From: Rhodamnia argentea
Lineage: Eukaryota > Streptophyta > Magnoliopsida > Myrtales > Myrtaceae
Assembly: GCF_020921035.1 (NCBI RefSeq)
Contig: NC_063154.1
Location: 32,249,948 to 32,313,947, forward strand
Length of the DNA stretch: 64,000 nt
Reading direction: 5' to 3'
Part shown: positions 1 to 11,701 of the stretch, piece by piece
Layout: the number at the start of each line of letters is the position of its first letter
How positions within the stretch are numbered: the first letter of the stretch is position 1
Position numbers and translations under genes: made by a program
Notes under the pieces: generated by a model
Databases searched by the model: none
The model's input: the letters and a program-made list of their open reading frames with translations, nothing else
What the model was told of the DNA's origin: nothing

Positions 1-1959
1 CTCTAGACTTTTCGTATTGAATTATTTACAAGATCTGGGTTAGTTTCCGCGCGTTATATCATAACAATTGGTATTTCTTGCGTGAATGGTTCATCATGGC
101 TGCTTTCTTGGAACTAATAACTTTAGTAAGGAAGTGATATGAAAAGAAAGTATAGAGTAAGGGTTCTGAATGTTAAGGCTCTTCACCTTTTTCTTTTTTC
201 TCCTTTTTGCTTTGAGTTGCGTACGGAACTAGTGTTATCAAATTCATGTTGGAAATGAGACAATGGTTGACATTCTTTCTCCAATGCCAAGATCATGATT
301 ATGGTTTTCTTCCAATTGATTGGTAAGTTTGCAGTGTTGATGTCGAGATTATTCTGAGTGAGAAGCACAGAAACCTTACGAGAACTTTTCACCCCAAACT
401 GAAAAAAATAGACTTTGATCACTCGAATGTGATTTCATTTCCAAATAATGCTAACTAAAATGGGGAAGTCAACATATATGGCTTTGGTTCCAACGATGAA
501 GTTTGGGACACTCCTACTTGCGATGAGGATTGACGACGCCGGGTTGCCCTTTCCCACTCTTTTACTTATCAAAAGCAGATAAGTTGGAAATAAATACCAA
601 GTACTCATATTTCAGAACTAGGCATTCGTGTATTTGAAATTGAATTGAAGACATGCCCTTACACTTGAAATCTTACCAAATGGATAAAGAAATAAGGACT
701 GTAAAAAAACAAAAGGAGTCAAAAGACAAATTGATGAACCCACCAGAGAAGTGGACGAAGGAAGGCGAGCATCGAAACACAGCAGCTTTCTATTGGTAAA
801 GTTGATAATCATCGGCTCAGATTTAGTAATAGCATTCTAACGATTTTGAATTAAAGCATCGGAATCATGTCGTACGTAAAAGGAAAATAAATAAATAGAA
901 AAACAGGCTGTTTTTGTGCAACAAAAAATAAAAAATCGTTGTGGGAACTTATTCAAGAATTTGTGACTCAAATGTTGATGTTCTCACAGTCACACAATGA
1001 TTATTAAGTTAGCTCCTCATAATCATCTAGTGAAAAAAAAGAAAAAACTCTATTGAAAAGGAAAATTTGAAGTCGCTTAATTTTCTTACCAATCATAATT
1101 GTTGGATTAGCAAATGAAATTGCTCATCACGAGAATTGTAAACAAGTATACCAACGACAAATTTACCCCAAACTAATTTTTTGACCACAAAAGTCCTCCA
1201 AATTGATATGTCTGTGACAAATTTACCTTAAACTAAATTTTTGTTAAAAATTCAAATTGTTACACATGTAACAAATTTATCATTAATTATTATTTATTCA
1301 ATTAGGTTAATACCATTTAGACCAAAAAAAAAAATTGAGTTAATACCATGAAAAGCTTCAAATCAATGTACTTATGTGTGTTAACAAAGTTCGAATAGCT
1401 CAAACGGCAACATGTAAAACGAAGCTGTTCTAGACACTTCATCACCAAAATGTGTGCACCTCAAATGGCGCTCAATAATATCTTGTGATTTGCAATGCAT
1501 ATTTTAGGAAAGACTGATAAAAAAGAGAGATGGTTTTCATTCATTACATTTCCAAAAAAAAAAAAATTAGATGATGGCTAGAACTAGTTTTCGAGCATGA
1601 TTTGATAATTAATAATGGAGTTAGTCATAGTAATTATAATTTTTTTTGCGAAAATTATCAGTAGGTCTTTGAACTCTTTTTTTGCCAATTGCATCCATAC
1701 ATCATATATATATATTTTTTCCTGTTATTTCAAATCCTTTTGGTCAAACATGGGAACAGAGTTGATGATGATGTGGACTATACACGGGGATGAAGATCGT
1801 CTACTGCGCCATCGGGGCGATAGGAGGAGGAGGAATGGTCGTGCCAAGGAGAAGAAAGTGTGAAATAGAGCAAGAAAAAACGTGGCTTATAAAACAACAA
1901 TAGACCAAACCCTTTGATTACAGTTTAGATTTGGCAAAGAAAAAGGTAAATGTAATTTA
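1..1959. other. Spacer without a recognisable gene
   Basis: A+T-rich spacer with many short stop-ridden frames and no domain I recognise. Positions 120-220 resemble 4240-4350 (same wording around a T-rich stretch after a 'gaatgttaaggc' motif). Positions 690-800 resemble 2510-2600. These are therefore remnants of a local duplication. A low-complexity stretch at 1140-1320 repeats a short 'acaaatttacc' motif, as degenerate non-autonomous transposons in this window do. Confidence 0.5.
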
Positions 1960-3430
1960 GTCCCCATCTCTATGACAAGATATGATAGATCCTCGACTTC
2001 ACCGCACACGATCTGATTTGAATGCCTAAGAGTTTGATTCGTTTATTTCTGCCAATATGTCCCTTGAAGAATGCAAAGAGAATTGTCTGCCCCCATGCAT
2101 GTTTGATCATGCAATGTATGAATATGAAAGACCATAATACAAGCACATAGAATAAGAGAAACACAGCAATGCGTATGATCATGACACTTGACAGTATTTG
2201 CTAGTTTCAAGAGTCATAATCTGCAGCCTTAACTATCTTGTCAAAATTTGTGGTCTTAGACTATACTTAGGGTACATAATACAATCTCATCTTAGCCACA
2301 GGTATAAGGGATAATGCAAATAAAATGAATATTCATAGACAAACTAAAAATACGAGGCAAGCTTTCACATTTGAAGACATGCCACTAATGAATTAAGCCT
2401 GGTTAGATAGCCGCATTCATCACCTAAGTGAATTCTACTTAGAGGAATATTTCTTTTATAGCCTTGAGAATTTCTGCTTTCGGTTCAATGAAGCAATTCT
2501 CGGCGGAGCATCCTAGACAAATTGACGGAGCCACCAGAGAAGGGTTGCGTCGTAACACAGCAACTCTTTTTTGCATTAAAATGTCGAATCATTCTTTGCG
2601 TAGTGGTCCAATGACCAAAGTTGAAAGAAGAACAGTAGAATTATCAAATCCACTTCGCTAAGCCATTCTCGAATAATATAAGGCTTTCGCCTTTTTAGCT
2701 TTTCTTATTTAACATCTTTATTAAAGGTGGACTTGAACGGGATATAGATGAGACACCCCACTATCTAATGTCTAGGTCAAGTTGAGCAAAAGAATACATG
2801 TGGACCCCACTTGTTTTTTTTTTGCATGTTCATGGTTCAATCACGAGATTACGATGACACGATCAACGTAATTTAATCCTCATTCTTTTTTAACAAGACG
2901 TGATTGATCCTTTCACTTTTTTAATCCTCAATCATGATGGACCCTTTCACTTGACCGTGCATGATCTGTTTGAATGCCTAAAAGCTGCAATTTGATTATT
3001 TCCCTCAATAGTTTTCTTGAAGAATGCAAAGACTATCATCTGTCCGCATGGATATTTGAACAAGCAATGTACTAATATGAAAGACCACAAATATAAGCAC
3101 GCAGAATGAGAGAACACATAATATACATATTCACGGCACTTGGCAGTATTTGCTAGTTTCAAGAGTTATAATATGGGGACTTAACTATACGTTATGGTGC
3201 ATAATGTGAAAGCCATCTATCTTAACCTGTCAAAATTTGTGGTCTTAGACTATGCATCGGGTACATAATACAATCTCAAGTCTTAGCCATAGGTATAAGG
3301 GATTAAAGGCATCGAACCAAAAACCCAAAAGCAAACTAAATTACGAGGTAAGCTTTCCAATTTGAAGACATGACACTAATGAATTAAGCTTGGTAAGATA
3401 GCCACATTATCTACGTGAATCCTACTAAGA
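1960..3430. repeat. Two diverged copies of one duplicated segment
   Basis: About 1960-2420 and 2880-3430 are diverged copies of the same sequence. Shared landmarks in the same order include the 'gaatgcctaa' motif, 'cttgaagaatgcaaag', 'atatgaaagacca', 'agtatttgctagtttcaaga' and 'ggtataaggg'. More distant relatives lie at 10670-10960. No frame stays open through both copies. The third relative lies just upstream of the decayed B3 gene at 8.8-10.2 kb, so these may be non-coding flanks of former neighbouring B3 copies (inference). Confidence 0.55.
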
Positions 3431-3801
3431 ATAATTGACTAACATATTCACATCGCTTTTATAAATCATTTTTACGATTAGGTTCGTATAGTTGTGGTAT
3501 TACTCTTTGATAATACATATCATTAAAAATCAAAAACTTTTATCTTGATTGGTGCCCCGCCAGTCACAAGCTTACTTTAAGCTCTAGACCGAGATGACAT
3601 TACAACTTCAAAAAATAGGAGTACTTGAAAAAGATGAGCTATTTCAACACAAACGATCATGAAAATAAGAAGAATAGAAAGGACCTGCTTGACCTTGACC
3701 ATAACCATGGCTTAGGAAAGTCCATCAGACTTGAGGGAAGGATGTTCTTTGTTGCCATCAGAGCTAAATTTTGAAGAAACAAAATGGTTTTTAATTGCAT
3801 G

Positions 3802-3845
3802 AGGGTACTCCGCATGAGCTCAAATGATCTCACGTTGTGTATAGC
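3802..3845. repeat. 44-bp exact direct repeat, copy 1
   Basis: The 44 bases at 3802-3845 recur without mismatch at 4021-4064, while the flanks differ. Perfect identity amid otherwise diverged repeats implies a recent short duplication or gene conversion. Confidence 0.8.
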
Positions 3846-4020
3846 GTGATTTTCACTTGAGACCCAAATGATACATGTCAAAACCAAATCCTACTCTATC
3901 TAATTAATTTAGTAGCATGAATTTTTAACATGTGGAAATAGAATTTCCCGATGAAGGGAGTAGATAAACTTAGACTATCAAAATTGACAAGTACAAATTG
4001 CCAATATACTCAACATAATA

Positions 4021-4064
4021 AGGGTACTCCGCATGAGCTCAAATGATCTCACGTTGTGTATAGC
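4021..4064. repeat. 44-bp exact direct repeat, copy 2
   Basis: Exact partner of 3802-3845, 219 bp downstream and in the same orientation. It is followed by a T-tract not present after copy 1. Confidence 0.8.
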
Positions 4065-5711
4065 CTTTTTTTTTTTTTGTCACTAATCTCTTGTTTTATT
4101 TCCACATTGTAGCAAAATCTCTTGCGTGTGATGCTCCTTTTACTTAAGCCAATTTACGAATAATAAACGCTTTCGTCTTTTCAGCTTTTTTACAACGCAT
4201 CTTTATTAAAAGTGGACAAGAGAGAGATACATGAGACGCCACTATATAATGCATCTCGAATAACTTTAATAAGGATGTGACGGAAAACGAAAGTATAGGT
4301 TAAGATCTCTGAATGTTAAGGCGCTTTACCTTTTCCTTTTTTCTGCCTTTTGCTTTCTTAGTATTCACTTTTGTGCGTTTTTGGCAGGACCCTGCCTTTT
4401 GATTCATTGCTTTGCCGGTAAGTTTTTCCTATTTGCCACATAGAGACTTCATTCATGTCGTAAGTTATATATTGTTTGATGTGCTTCTTCTAATGCCATA
4501 ATCAATTCTAGCTATATTCACTTTAACTTTCAGATTAACGTAGAATTCTAAATTGACAAAAAAAAAAAGAGACAATTAAACTTCAAACGGCCACGTTTAA
4601 TTGTTCATAATGTCCTCCCTAGTGACTTGGGCTAACTTAGACCTCATATCTAATTAATGTTGGTCATTAATTGCAATTAAGTCTTGACTTTTCATGTATT
4701 ATCTTTCAAATTTTCGCACATTTGCTAACAAAAAATTGTTAAAATCGTCCCTTTAAGAGGAAAAAGGAAAAAACTCAGTTCATAAGGAGTGTTTGAAATT
4801 GTTTTTCTGCCAACCACAGTTGTAAGATTAGAATGCCAAATTACTCGTGAATCTGTACCTTTATTATGGCTATTTGAAAAAGTTATGACTAATTTCCAAC
4901 AGAAAAAAATGGATGACTAAACAAAAACATCCAAACTGAATAGTCTTACGTTCTCATTCTTCAAACGCATTCTTCCACATTTAGGAATTAGAGACATTTT
5001 TTAGATCCTCGGCATTTTGTGAACCAGAACGATATATGACCCGACTAAATTTCATGCAAGAATTTTGAGCCCTTGCATGCATGCGAAGCCTTAGCCCATT
5101 TCGGCTCTGAAGGTTAGGTCGAAAAGCCCAGTTGAAGGCCGTCCTTTCTCTCTCACATAATAAGCATGGAATCACACCATGCTTGGGCATGATTCCTCAC
5201 CACCTTGGATGAAGGACTCCACCGAATCCCGATGCTCCATCAAATTGTTCGTGATACATAGGATTGTTTGGCAATTGTAAGAAGCCACCGTTCAGCTTCG
5301 TGTCAAAGGGATACACATGGAGGCTCCTCCATTTTGAGGAAGAGAAGGCTGACATTGTGGTATATATCGGGAAAGATCTAGAGGAAACAAAAAAGAACAG
5401 AAGGAGAATGAGAAATTCCTTTAAATCATTGATTTGAAGTTTAACTAGTGTCCTTTGCATTTTTGGTAGATTGAATGCTAGTCTCTTACTCATGACCATC
5501 ACTGAATGGAACCAAAACTCTAGATAGAGCTTGATTTGTGACCCGGACTGGGTCTAGCCCGTGATCGAGATGAGCCCCAATTCGTTGCCGGCATGCGCCC
5601 TGGTTTGCTATTGGGCCTAACTTGATCGATGTTTGGAACTTTCTTTACTCGCCTTTCCTCCATATTAATTGTTGCGACAATTTTCTTCTCTTGGTATTTT
5701 TGATTAATTTT
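4065..5711. other. Spacer; one weak exon-like stretch
   Basis: No domain recognised. On the minus strand, 5197-5360 stays open after a pyrimidine-rich tract and CTAG acceptor-like site, so it could be a terminal exon remnant. There is no family match to support it. The rest is repeat-derived A+T-rich sequence. Confidence 0.35.
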
Positions 5712-6427
5712 GGTCTACAAAAGGACATCTAGAATGCCAATATTTGTATACAGCGCTTACTTTAGTGTGAATATTTTTTTTGGATTACTTAAGTGCCAAT
5801 TTATTTGAAAAACGGTTATTTCAATGCTAACTCCGATGAGTTTTGCCGGAAAGCATATGTGGCATTTACGTGACTCGTCGGAGGATCCTAGTCAGCCCAA
5901 AAAAATTAAAGATCAATAAAAAAAAATCCTCATAATATTAAAAAAAAGTAAAAATAAACTAGAAAATTAAAAATAAGTAAAAAAATAAAAAAACCAAAAA
6001 TATATTAAAAAAATGCAGTTGCGACATCGACCCCCGGCGAGGCCTCGGTAGGGATCTTCGGTGCTCGGCAACCCCCCTGGGTACCGCAACCGCGGCCTTT
6101 TTTCTTTTATTTTTCAGTTTATTTTTCTGTGTAATTTTAATTTTTTTAAAAAAAAATTAACTTATTTTTAAGTTAAAAACTCCACGTGGCAGTTGTGTGG
6201 ACTCCACAGGCTTGGTTTTTTTTTTTTAAAAAAAACTGTTATATAATTAATAAAAATGCCACTTGTACTGTTCGGACGGAATTGACACTTAAGTGATCGT
6301 TTTTTGCCGAAATTGACACTTAAGTGATCATTTTTTCTCCGATTTGGCACTTAAATAATCCAAAAATAATATCAACACTAAAGTGAGTACCATACATAAA
6401 TATTGACACTCTAGGTGTCCTTTTGCC
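5712..6427. mobile_element. Foldback (TIR) element, family A, with GC-rich core
   Basis: The first and last ~55 bp are inverted copies. The left end reads GGTCTACAAAAGGACATCT; the complement of the right end reads GGCAAAAGGACACCTAGAG. Both arms contain the 'cacttaagtg' palindromic subrepeat shared with the elements at 7783, 21387 and 31123. Unlike those, it is ~716 bp long and holds a GC-rich interior around 6013-6100 within A+T-rich arms. No transposase is present, so it is non-autonomous. The flanking duplication is unclear (A/T-rich sequence on both sides). Confidence 0.65.
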
Positions 6428-7289
6428 AATTTTTATCATATCACTACGTTGCTAGTCCATATTGCTACTTCTTTATATACTGAAATGCCCTTGCTGGGGA
6501 GTGAAATTGAATGATAGGGTGCCACAACTTTGGAACTACATGTCAATCCAGGTTAATCTTGTCTAATAAGACGCTGAAGCCATTCCGATGTTCGAGTGAG
6601 TTCATGTGCGTAATAAGTAGCCTTTAGAATGTCTCACAATTTAGCTGAACTGCATGCTTAATTTAAATTAAAGATTGCATATTTGTGTTCAATTGTACGT
6701 CGTCATAATATCTCCAAAGCACTCCGTTAAATAACATTACGCGAAAATATGAGTTCCGATTATAAGGGAAAACTATGAAGGAACTGCTTGGGATTAAGTT
6801 TCTATTACTAAAAATAATTAAGGCAACAAGTCTTGACAATAACTCATCGTGGTCAGACCGAAATGCAGAAAAAAAAGGAAGAAAACTAAGAATTTCCAAA
6901 TTCTGGAACATGGACGCAAGATCAGTTTCCATAAGCAGTGTGCTGCGCATTGAATTTTAGTGACAGTTGCTTCATGTCACAAGTGTAAAGCCAGAAAATC
7001 CAAAGTATGGATCTGCACCCTGATTAGTGCTATGGTGATATAGCATAGCTTATGACTCGTCCAACAGTCGACATCAATTTATCTTGATCGCACGGTCGAG
7101 ATGTTCTGTCATCCAACGGTTGACATCAAATTTCTTTTATTCGATGGCCGAGAAAGGACTAAGATCGAGACTGACTTAGCCAGAAAAAAAAAAAATTTGG
7201 ACGGAGTGCACTGTGAAAAAGACTATAGTATGACGATGGATACATCACGTTGAGTCGCGTTTATGTTCATGAGACTTCTATACGGTCCG
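6428..7289. other. Spacer upstream of a dead Gnk2 copy
   Basis: No gene recognised. The stretch at 7060-7130 contains a twice-repeated 'caac-(a/g)-gt-tgacatcaa' motif. The region leads into the Gnk2-like pseudogene and may hold its former promoter, but no TATA element comparable to those of the better-preserved copies is obvious. Confidence 0.4.
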
Positions 7290-7632
7290 ATCCTTATAGA
7301 AGTGACCCGGACGTGATGCTTATATAACAAGGTATGCAATGGCAATCAGTATCGCGAATCGAAAGATTAAGCACAAGCTTTGGATCAAGTCCTTGCTAAT
7401 CTAAGGTCCAACTCCGTGACCTGGGGATCAGACTATTACGCCAATGGTTCATATGGCAACAGCGGATGCTTCAACCACGGAGCATGCGTCGTTGGGCTGG
7501 CGTACTTGAATTGTGCTACTTGCATGGATTTCGCTTATATTTAAATTAAAGAGTAATGCCCATTTAGCATCGGAGGACAGCTTCAACTTTTTGACCGTAG
7601 CATTGGATATGAGCAATATGACCGGCGGTGAG
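7290..7632 (+). pseudogene. Gnk2/DUF26 secreted protein, copy 4 (dead)
   Basis: The translation from ~7390 follows the Gnk2-like genes at 19.9 and 29.9 kb residue by residue: VLANLRSN, then a tyrosine-rich stretch, then CFNHGAC, the C-X8-C-X2-C signature (7487-7523), QLQLFD and YEQYD. Two in-frame stops interrupt it (TAA and TAG-equivalent codons near 7541-7555), and the N-terminal half from the 'SDPDV' motif (~7303) is frameshifted. The last cysteine of the domain is also lost. This is the most diverged of four same-strand copies. The parent family is secreted and antifungal or mannose-binding in ginkgo and others (family knowledge). This copy cannot make the protein. Confidence 0.8.
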
Positions 7633-7782
7633 AGCAAGTTCAAGTTTGAGAACGCAAGATGTTGTCGATTCTAAGATGAATAGCCACTGTCGGAGGCTCA
7701 GATGCCGCGTTGTTGAGAGAGAGAGCGCGGAAGAGTAGTGCCGCAGTGCCGCAAGTACAGAGTCATACTAATCCTGCGAAAG

Positions 7783-8220
7783 GGTTTAAGTACACTACAA
7801 GTGCCAAAACTTGTGTACGACGCTCATTTTATTGTCAAAACTTTCAAAATGATTACTTAAGTGCCAAATTTTTTGAAAAACGATCACTTCAGTGCCAAAA
7901 CTTTCAAAACGATCACTTCAGCGCCAACTTTTTTTTAAAAACGATCATTTAAGTGTCAATTTTTTTTTTAAACGATCACTTTAGTGTCAACTCCACCGAG
8001 CCACGTCAGCTCAAATATTAATAAAAAAAGCACGTGTTGGATTTCTGGTAAGCCATGTCAGCTGAAATTGAAGTTGGCACCGAAGTGATCGTTTTTAAAA
8101 GAAGTTGGCACTTAAATAATCGTTTTTTAAAAAAGTTGGCACTTAAGTGATCGTTTTGAAAGTTTTAGCGTTAAAGTGAGCGTCGTACACAAATTTTGGT
8201 ACTTCTAATGTTCTTTAGCC
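7783..8220. mobile_element. Foldback (TIR) element, family A, with 10-bp target duplication
   Basis: A 438-bp inverted-repeat element. The left end GGTTTAAGTACACTACAAG matches the complement of the right end (GGCTAAAGAACATTAGAAG). It is flanked by perfect 10-bp direct repeats cctgcgaaag at 7773-7782 and 8221-8230. Each arm is built of ~38-bp subrepeats around the palindrome-like 'cacttaagtg'; the arms meet at a 'cacgt...gccatgtcagct' centre near 8020-8050. A target duplication of 9-10 bp is typical of Mutator-like elements, so this is probably a MULE-derived MITE (inference). There is no coding capacity. Confidence 0.85.
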
Positions 8221-8769
8221 CCTGCGAAAGAGATGGCTATGAGAGAGGCATGAAAAACTTTTTCCCCCGGTTAATTTGAGAAAAGAAATTCCAACATTCA
8301 GTTAATTTGAGAAAATAAATTCCGAATACTCTTCACATACGAAGAAACTAATGAACTTCAATTTGGGCCCTCACGCGAAAAGACTTAATAAGATCTTCAA
8401 GAGTTCAAAAAGAGACAACGAAAATATTCTGATGTTAGTTCACAGGAGCTTGCAAAACCATGGGTTGCGCCTTGAATTTCAGAGTTGGCATGTGGCTTAA
8501 GGGAAGTGTACTTGATGTTTACTACACTTTGCAGTTCCAAAGGTCGAGTTGAGCCACCACAAACCTTGAAACAGCACCCAATTTGGGAGATTGTTTCCGA
8601 AATGGAGGTTGCAGAATAGACATTAGCAGTCATCTTCTTCCGTCTCATGACTTAGGACTCGCATGTTGACTGCTAACGCTAGAATGAAGGATGGGATCGT
8701 ACACATTCAGCACCATTCCATTGATTAGAACAAAACTTATGCTTCTATCCGTTTTTCCGAATCGGAAGT

Positions 8770-10248
8770 AGAATTCGGCCTAGCAATTCTCAAGTTCTGT
8801 TCTCACCAAAAGTGAGATAAAGTGATACTTCCTCTCCTGTTGCATCCAATAAGCTCGATCACACACATCTCCCGCCATCAGAGAAGTTCTCTTGTGAATG
8901 CGGCCCAATTGGCAGATAGCTTTCCATAATGTTCGGGGCTGATGCGCTTCACCAGCCGTGATTTGGCTTGAAGTATGAGCCACGGTCATCTGGCTTTTCT
9001 TGATGTGCACCTTTGGGAATGAATTGGCAACTCTCTGCACAAGTAAAGGCTTCGCAATTTTGTAATCAGAAAGAAGAAAACAACCATGTTTTCTGAGGAA
9101 GACAGGACGAGCATCCTTTTCCAAAGGATATGAAGGATAGAAACAGAAACTATCGACACGATGCGCGATTAACCTAGAGCTAACATAGTCTAGCAACGCT
9201 ATGTGATTTAAATCCAGGAGTTTTCATCTTCATGAGGATCTTACCATATTGCTTTTCTTCAGATATATTCACCTCCCTCGAATTTGGAAGAAAGGATCCT
9301 TGGGTTTGAATTTGCTTGCCGGTACGAGAGCTCTGCATAAGCCTGGCTCTTTCACCCCTGCAGCAGACGCAAACAGAACATGAAGAAAGCTTTCCCTTGC
9401 TAGGCACATACTATTCTTGTTATGTGAAACTCATATCCACCGACATAGCAACACTGAATCAATACATCTGAGCGTTTCTAACGGTCTAGATTCCGAGGCA
9501 TATGTGCACACCAATGTCATCTTCACCATTGGCTTGACATATTCCAGATCCCCCAACATAAACATATGCACCCATGGGGGAGTTAGAGACACAGAAAAAC
9601 TACGAGGATGAACTAGTTCTAACACAGTCTCTCTTAGCATAACGATGTAGCGAGTTCCTGTATGGAATTAGAATCAAACACGAGAATAACACAGTCAAGG
9701 GGATAATTAGGCAGTAGATAAATATTCACACTTCCAAAATCTCCTGGTGAGCAGTTTGAACTTTCGTCTCTACCCAAACTCTATGCTGATGAATGTGCAA
9801 AGGAACCGCCATGAACTTCGCAAATCTGATCACATTCCATTGCCTGACAAAGTCGAGGACACTTGAATGAAGACAATTCATCCCCCATGACTTCAAGCTC
9901 AATAGAAACATCAAGGCTTCGCCGGCATCTTCCACTTCCAGCGAGATAAATCCACAATTGCTGATGCTTGGTTTCTCGCATCGTCCATCATGCTTGGTTT
10001 CTATCTCAGACGTACTTTTATCGAACATGATGATTCCATGGAAAATGGAGTCCCCTTCAGATTTGACGACCAAAAATTGACCCTCACAAATAGAGCAATG
10101 CTCTGCAAATTCATTCCAACCCTTTGATAACCAAACCATCATCACCTGTTTCCAATTCCACAGGCCAAATAATTGTACTATTTGACACTCCAAGCATCCT
10201 TTTTGAGAGATTCCCACCATATTTTCTCATGAACCTCTTTGGTATTCC
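8770..10248 (-). pseudogene. REM-family B3-domain gene, frameshifted
   Basis: Minus-strand exon starting after an acceptor (cacAG at 10250/10249). It encodes GIPKRFMRKYGGNLS, then VELETGDDG, then in a second frame VWLSKGWNEFAEHC and FLVVKSEGDSIFHGIIMFDKS: the order of a plant B3 DNA-binding domain of the REM type. A one-base shift near 10125 separates the two frames. A second, more decayed B3 follows at about 9100-8770, readable only by changing frame (YGKLSANWAAFTREN, SLMAGDVC, ELIGCNRRGSI). So at least three frame errors are visible, plus no recognisable first exon. REM proteins are nuclear transcription factors, often in tandem clusters and fast evolving. Sequencing error cannot be excluded, but the number of lesions favours a pseudogene. 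Confidence 0.7.
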
Positions 10249-11200
10249 CTGTGGAAAAATAAAACCCATAATTTTAGTAAGCCTATGAGACTTGATTGCA
10301 AATTCAAAATGAAGAACAACATAACAAGAATCCATGAACCGAAGAGGACATCCTGAAGCACATCCTTTTTGGTTCATTCGGATTTAGAATGTGGCATTAA
10401 TGAGTGTGTGCATCTGGATTATTTTGAACTTCACAAAGCCAATTGGAATATAAGTTCGCTTCACTGATTCATCAAGACTATACAAAGGAGATATTATTTG
10501 GAATACTGAATTTATTTTGGACCAGCCAAAGTGACACTTCCGAATTTAATCTTGATCAATGTAAATCAAGTCCTTACCAGCAGTAGTACATATGTAGACT
10601 CTGCACACAGCATCATCCTTATCAATGATCGTAAACGCACAAGCATCCTTTGCATGCAGAAGAGTTTCCCTATCATAGCTCCTGAGATTTACCATTCATG
10701 ACCTGTCTGAATACCTGCCAGTTGCAATTTGCTTGTTTTCCTGAATATATTGCCCGATGAATTGAACAGAAAAATGCCCATGTACATGGTTGAAAAAGCA
10801 ACATATGGTGAGAAAAGACCAAACATAAGCATATACTAATGAGAGAATCAAGTCACACACGGCACGAGTTTAAGGCCGCAGTTGCCAGTTTCATGAGTTT
10901 TAATAGACAGTATACAATATAATGAACACCATCAATCTTAACATGCAATCCGAAGTGAAATGTCAAAATCCATGCTCCTAGAGTGCAATAGGGTGAACAG
11001 TCATAAGAAGCCTTCCAAATTCATCTTGCACACACACATGAATTTGAGCCACACAGACGACAAGCGCAGGGGAAAAGCAAAGACATCAAACGATTGGTTC
11101 AGTTTGAGAAAGTAAACTCATCTTTTCTTTTTTCCGCGAAGATCTTATTTTATAACAAAATTCAACAGTCTCTCGTATTTAACATTTTAAATATTAGTCA
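10249..11200. other. Spacer with a diverged copy of the 2-kb repeat
   Basis: Possible upstream part of the decayed B3 gene. 10670-10960 is a distant copy of the segments at 1960-2420 and 2880-3430. No B3 first exon was found. Confidence 0.4.
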
Positions 11201-11338
11201 TTAGATCTCCAATGAAATTTCAGAATCATAACGAGCCACCCTCTTATCTTTCAGGTCTTTCCCTTTAGCTATGAAGGCAACAATATTTTTTGCAATCTGC
11301 TTGTTCATATCAACAATCTCCTTGTCAAATTTCTCCAT
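11201..11338 (-). other. Short exon-like open stretch, unknown
   Basis: Minus-strand frame of 45 codons from an ATG to TAA, very rich in charged residues (MEKFDKEIVDMNKQIAKNIV..., then KGKDLKDKRVARYDSEI). The amphipathic, lysine-rich composition and lack of stops are unlike the surrounding spacer. It may be a relic exon. I do not recognise the family, and there is no flanking exon to support a gene. Confidence 0.3.
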
Positions 11339-11701
11339 ATAAGAGGACTAGGATTCTGATCTTAAGACTTGACTTAGCATGTGCTTTTCCAACAATTAGA
11401 GACGTCTAACCACTAAAGAGGAGGTGATTGTTATCTTCTCGAACCTCCGATGACCAACTTATGTCGCAATGATTGTGCTTTCAATTTTTTCCCTGCTACA
11501 CTTATTCCATTGTTAATATATATACTGGTTCTAAACATAAACCCATGAACATTCTCAGGGAAATGACATGTCATGTGGTTTCCTACACAAGTGAAGTACA
11601 CTTGGAAAAACACTAGAGTATAAGCAAAGATATGAACAGCCTTGATATATTTGATTTTCAGACATGCTAGTTTGAGTTAATAACCTTGGGATCTTAGCGT
11701 C

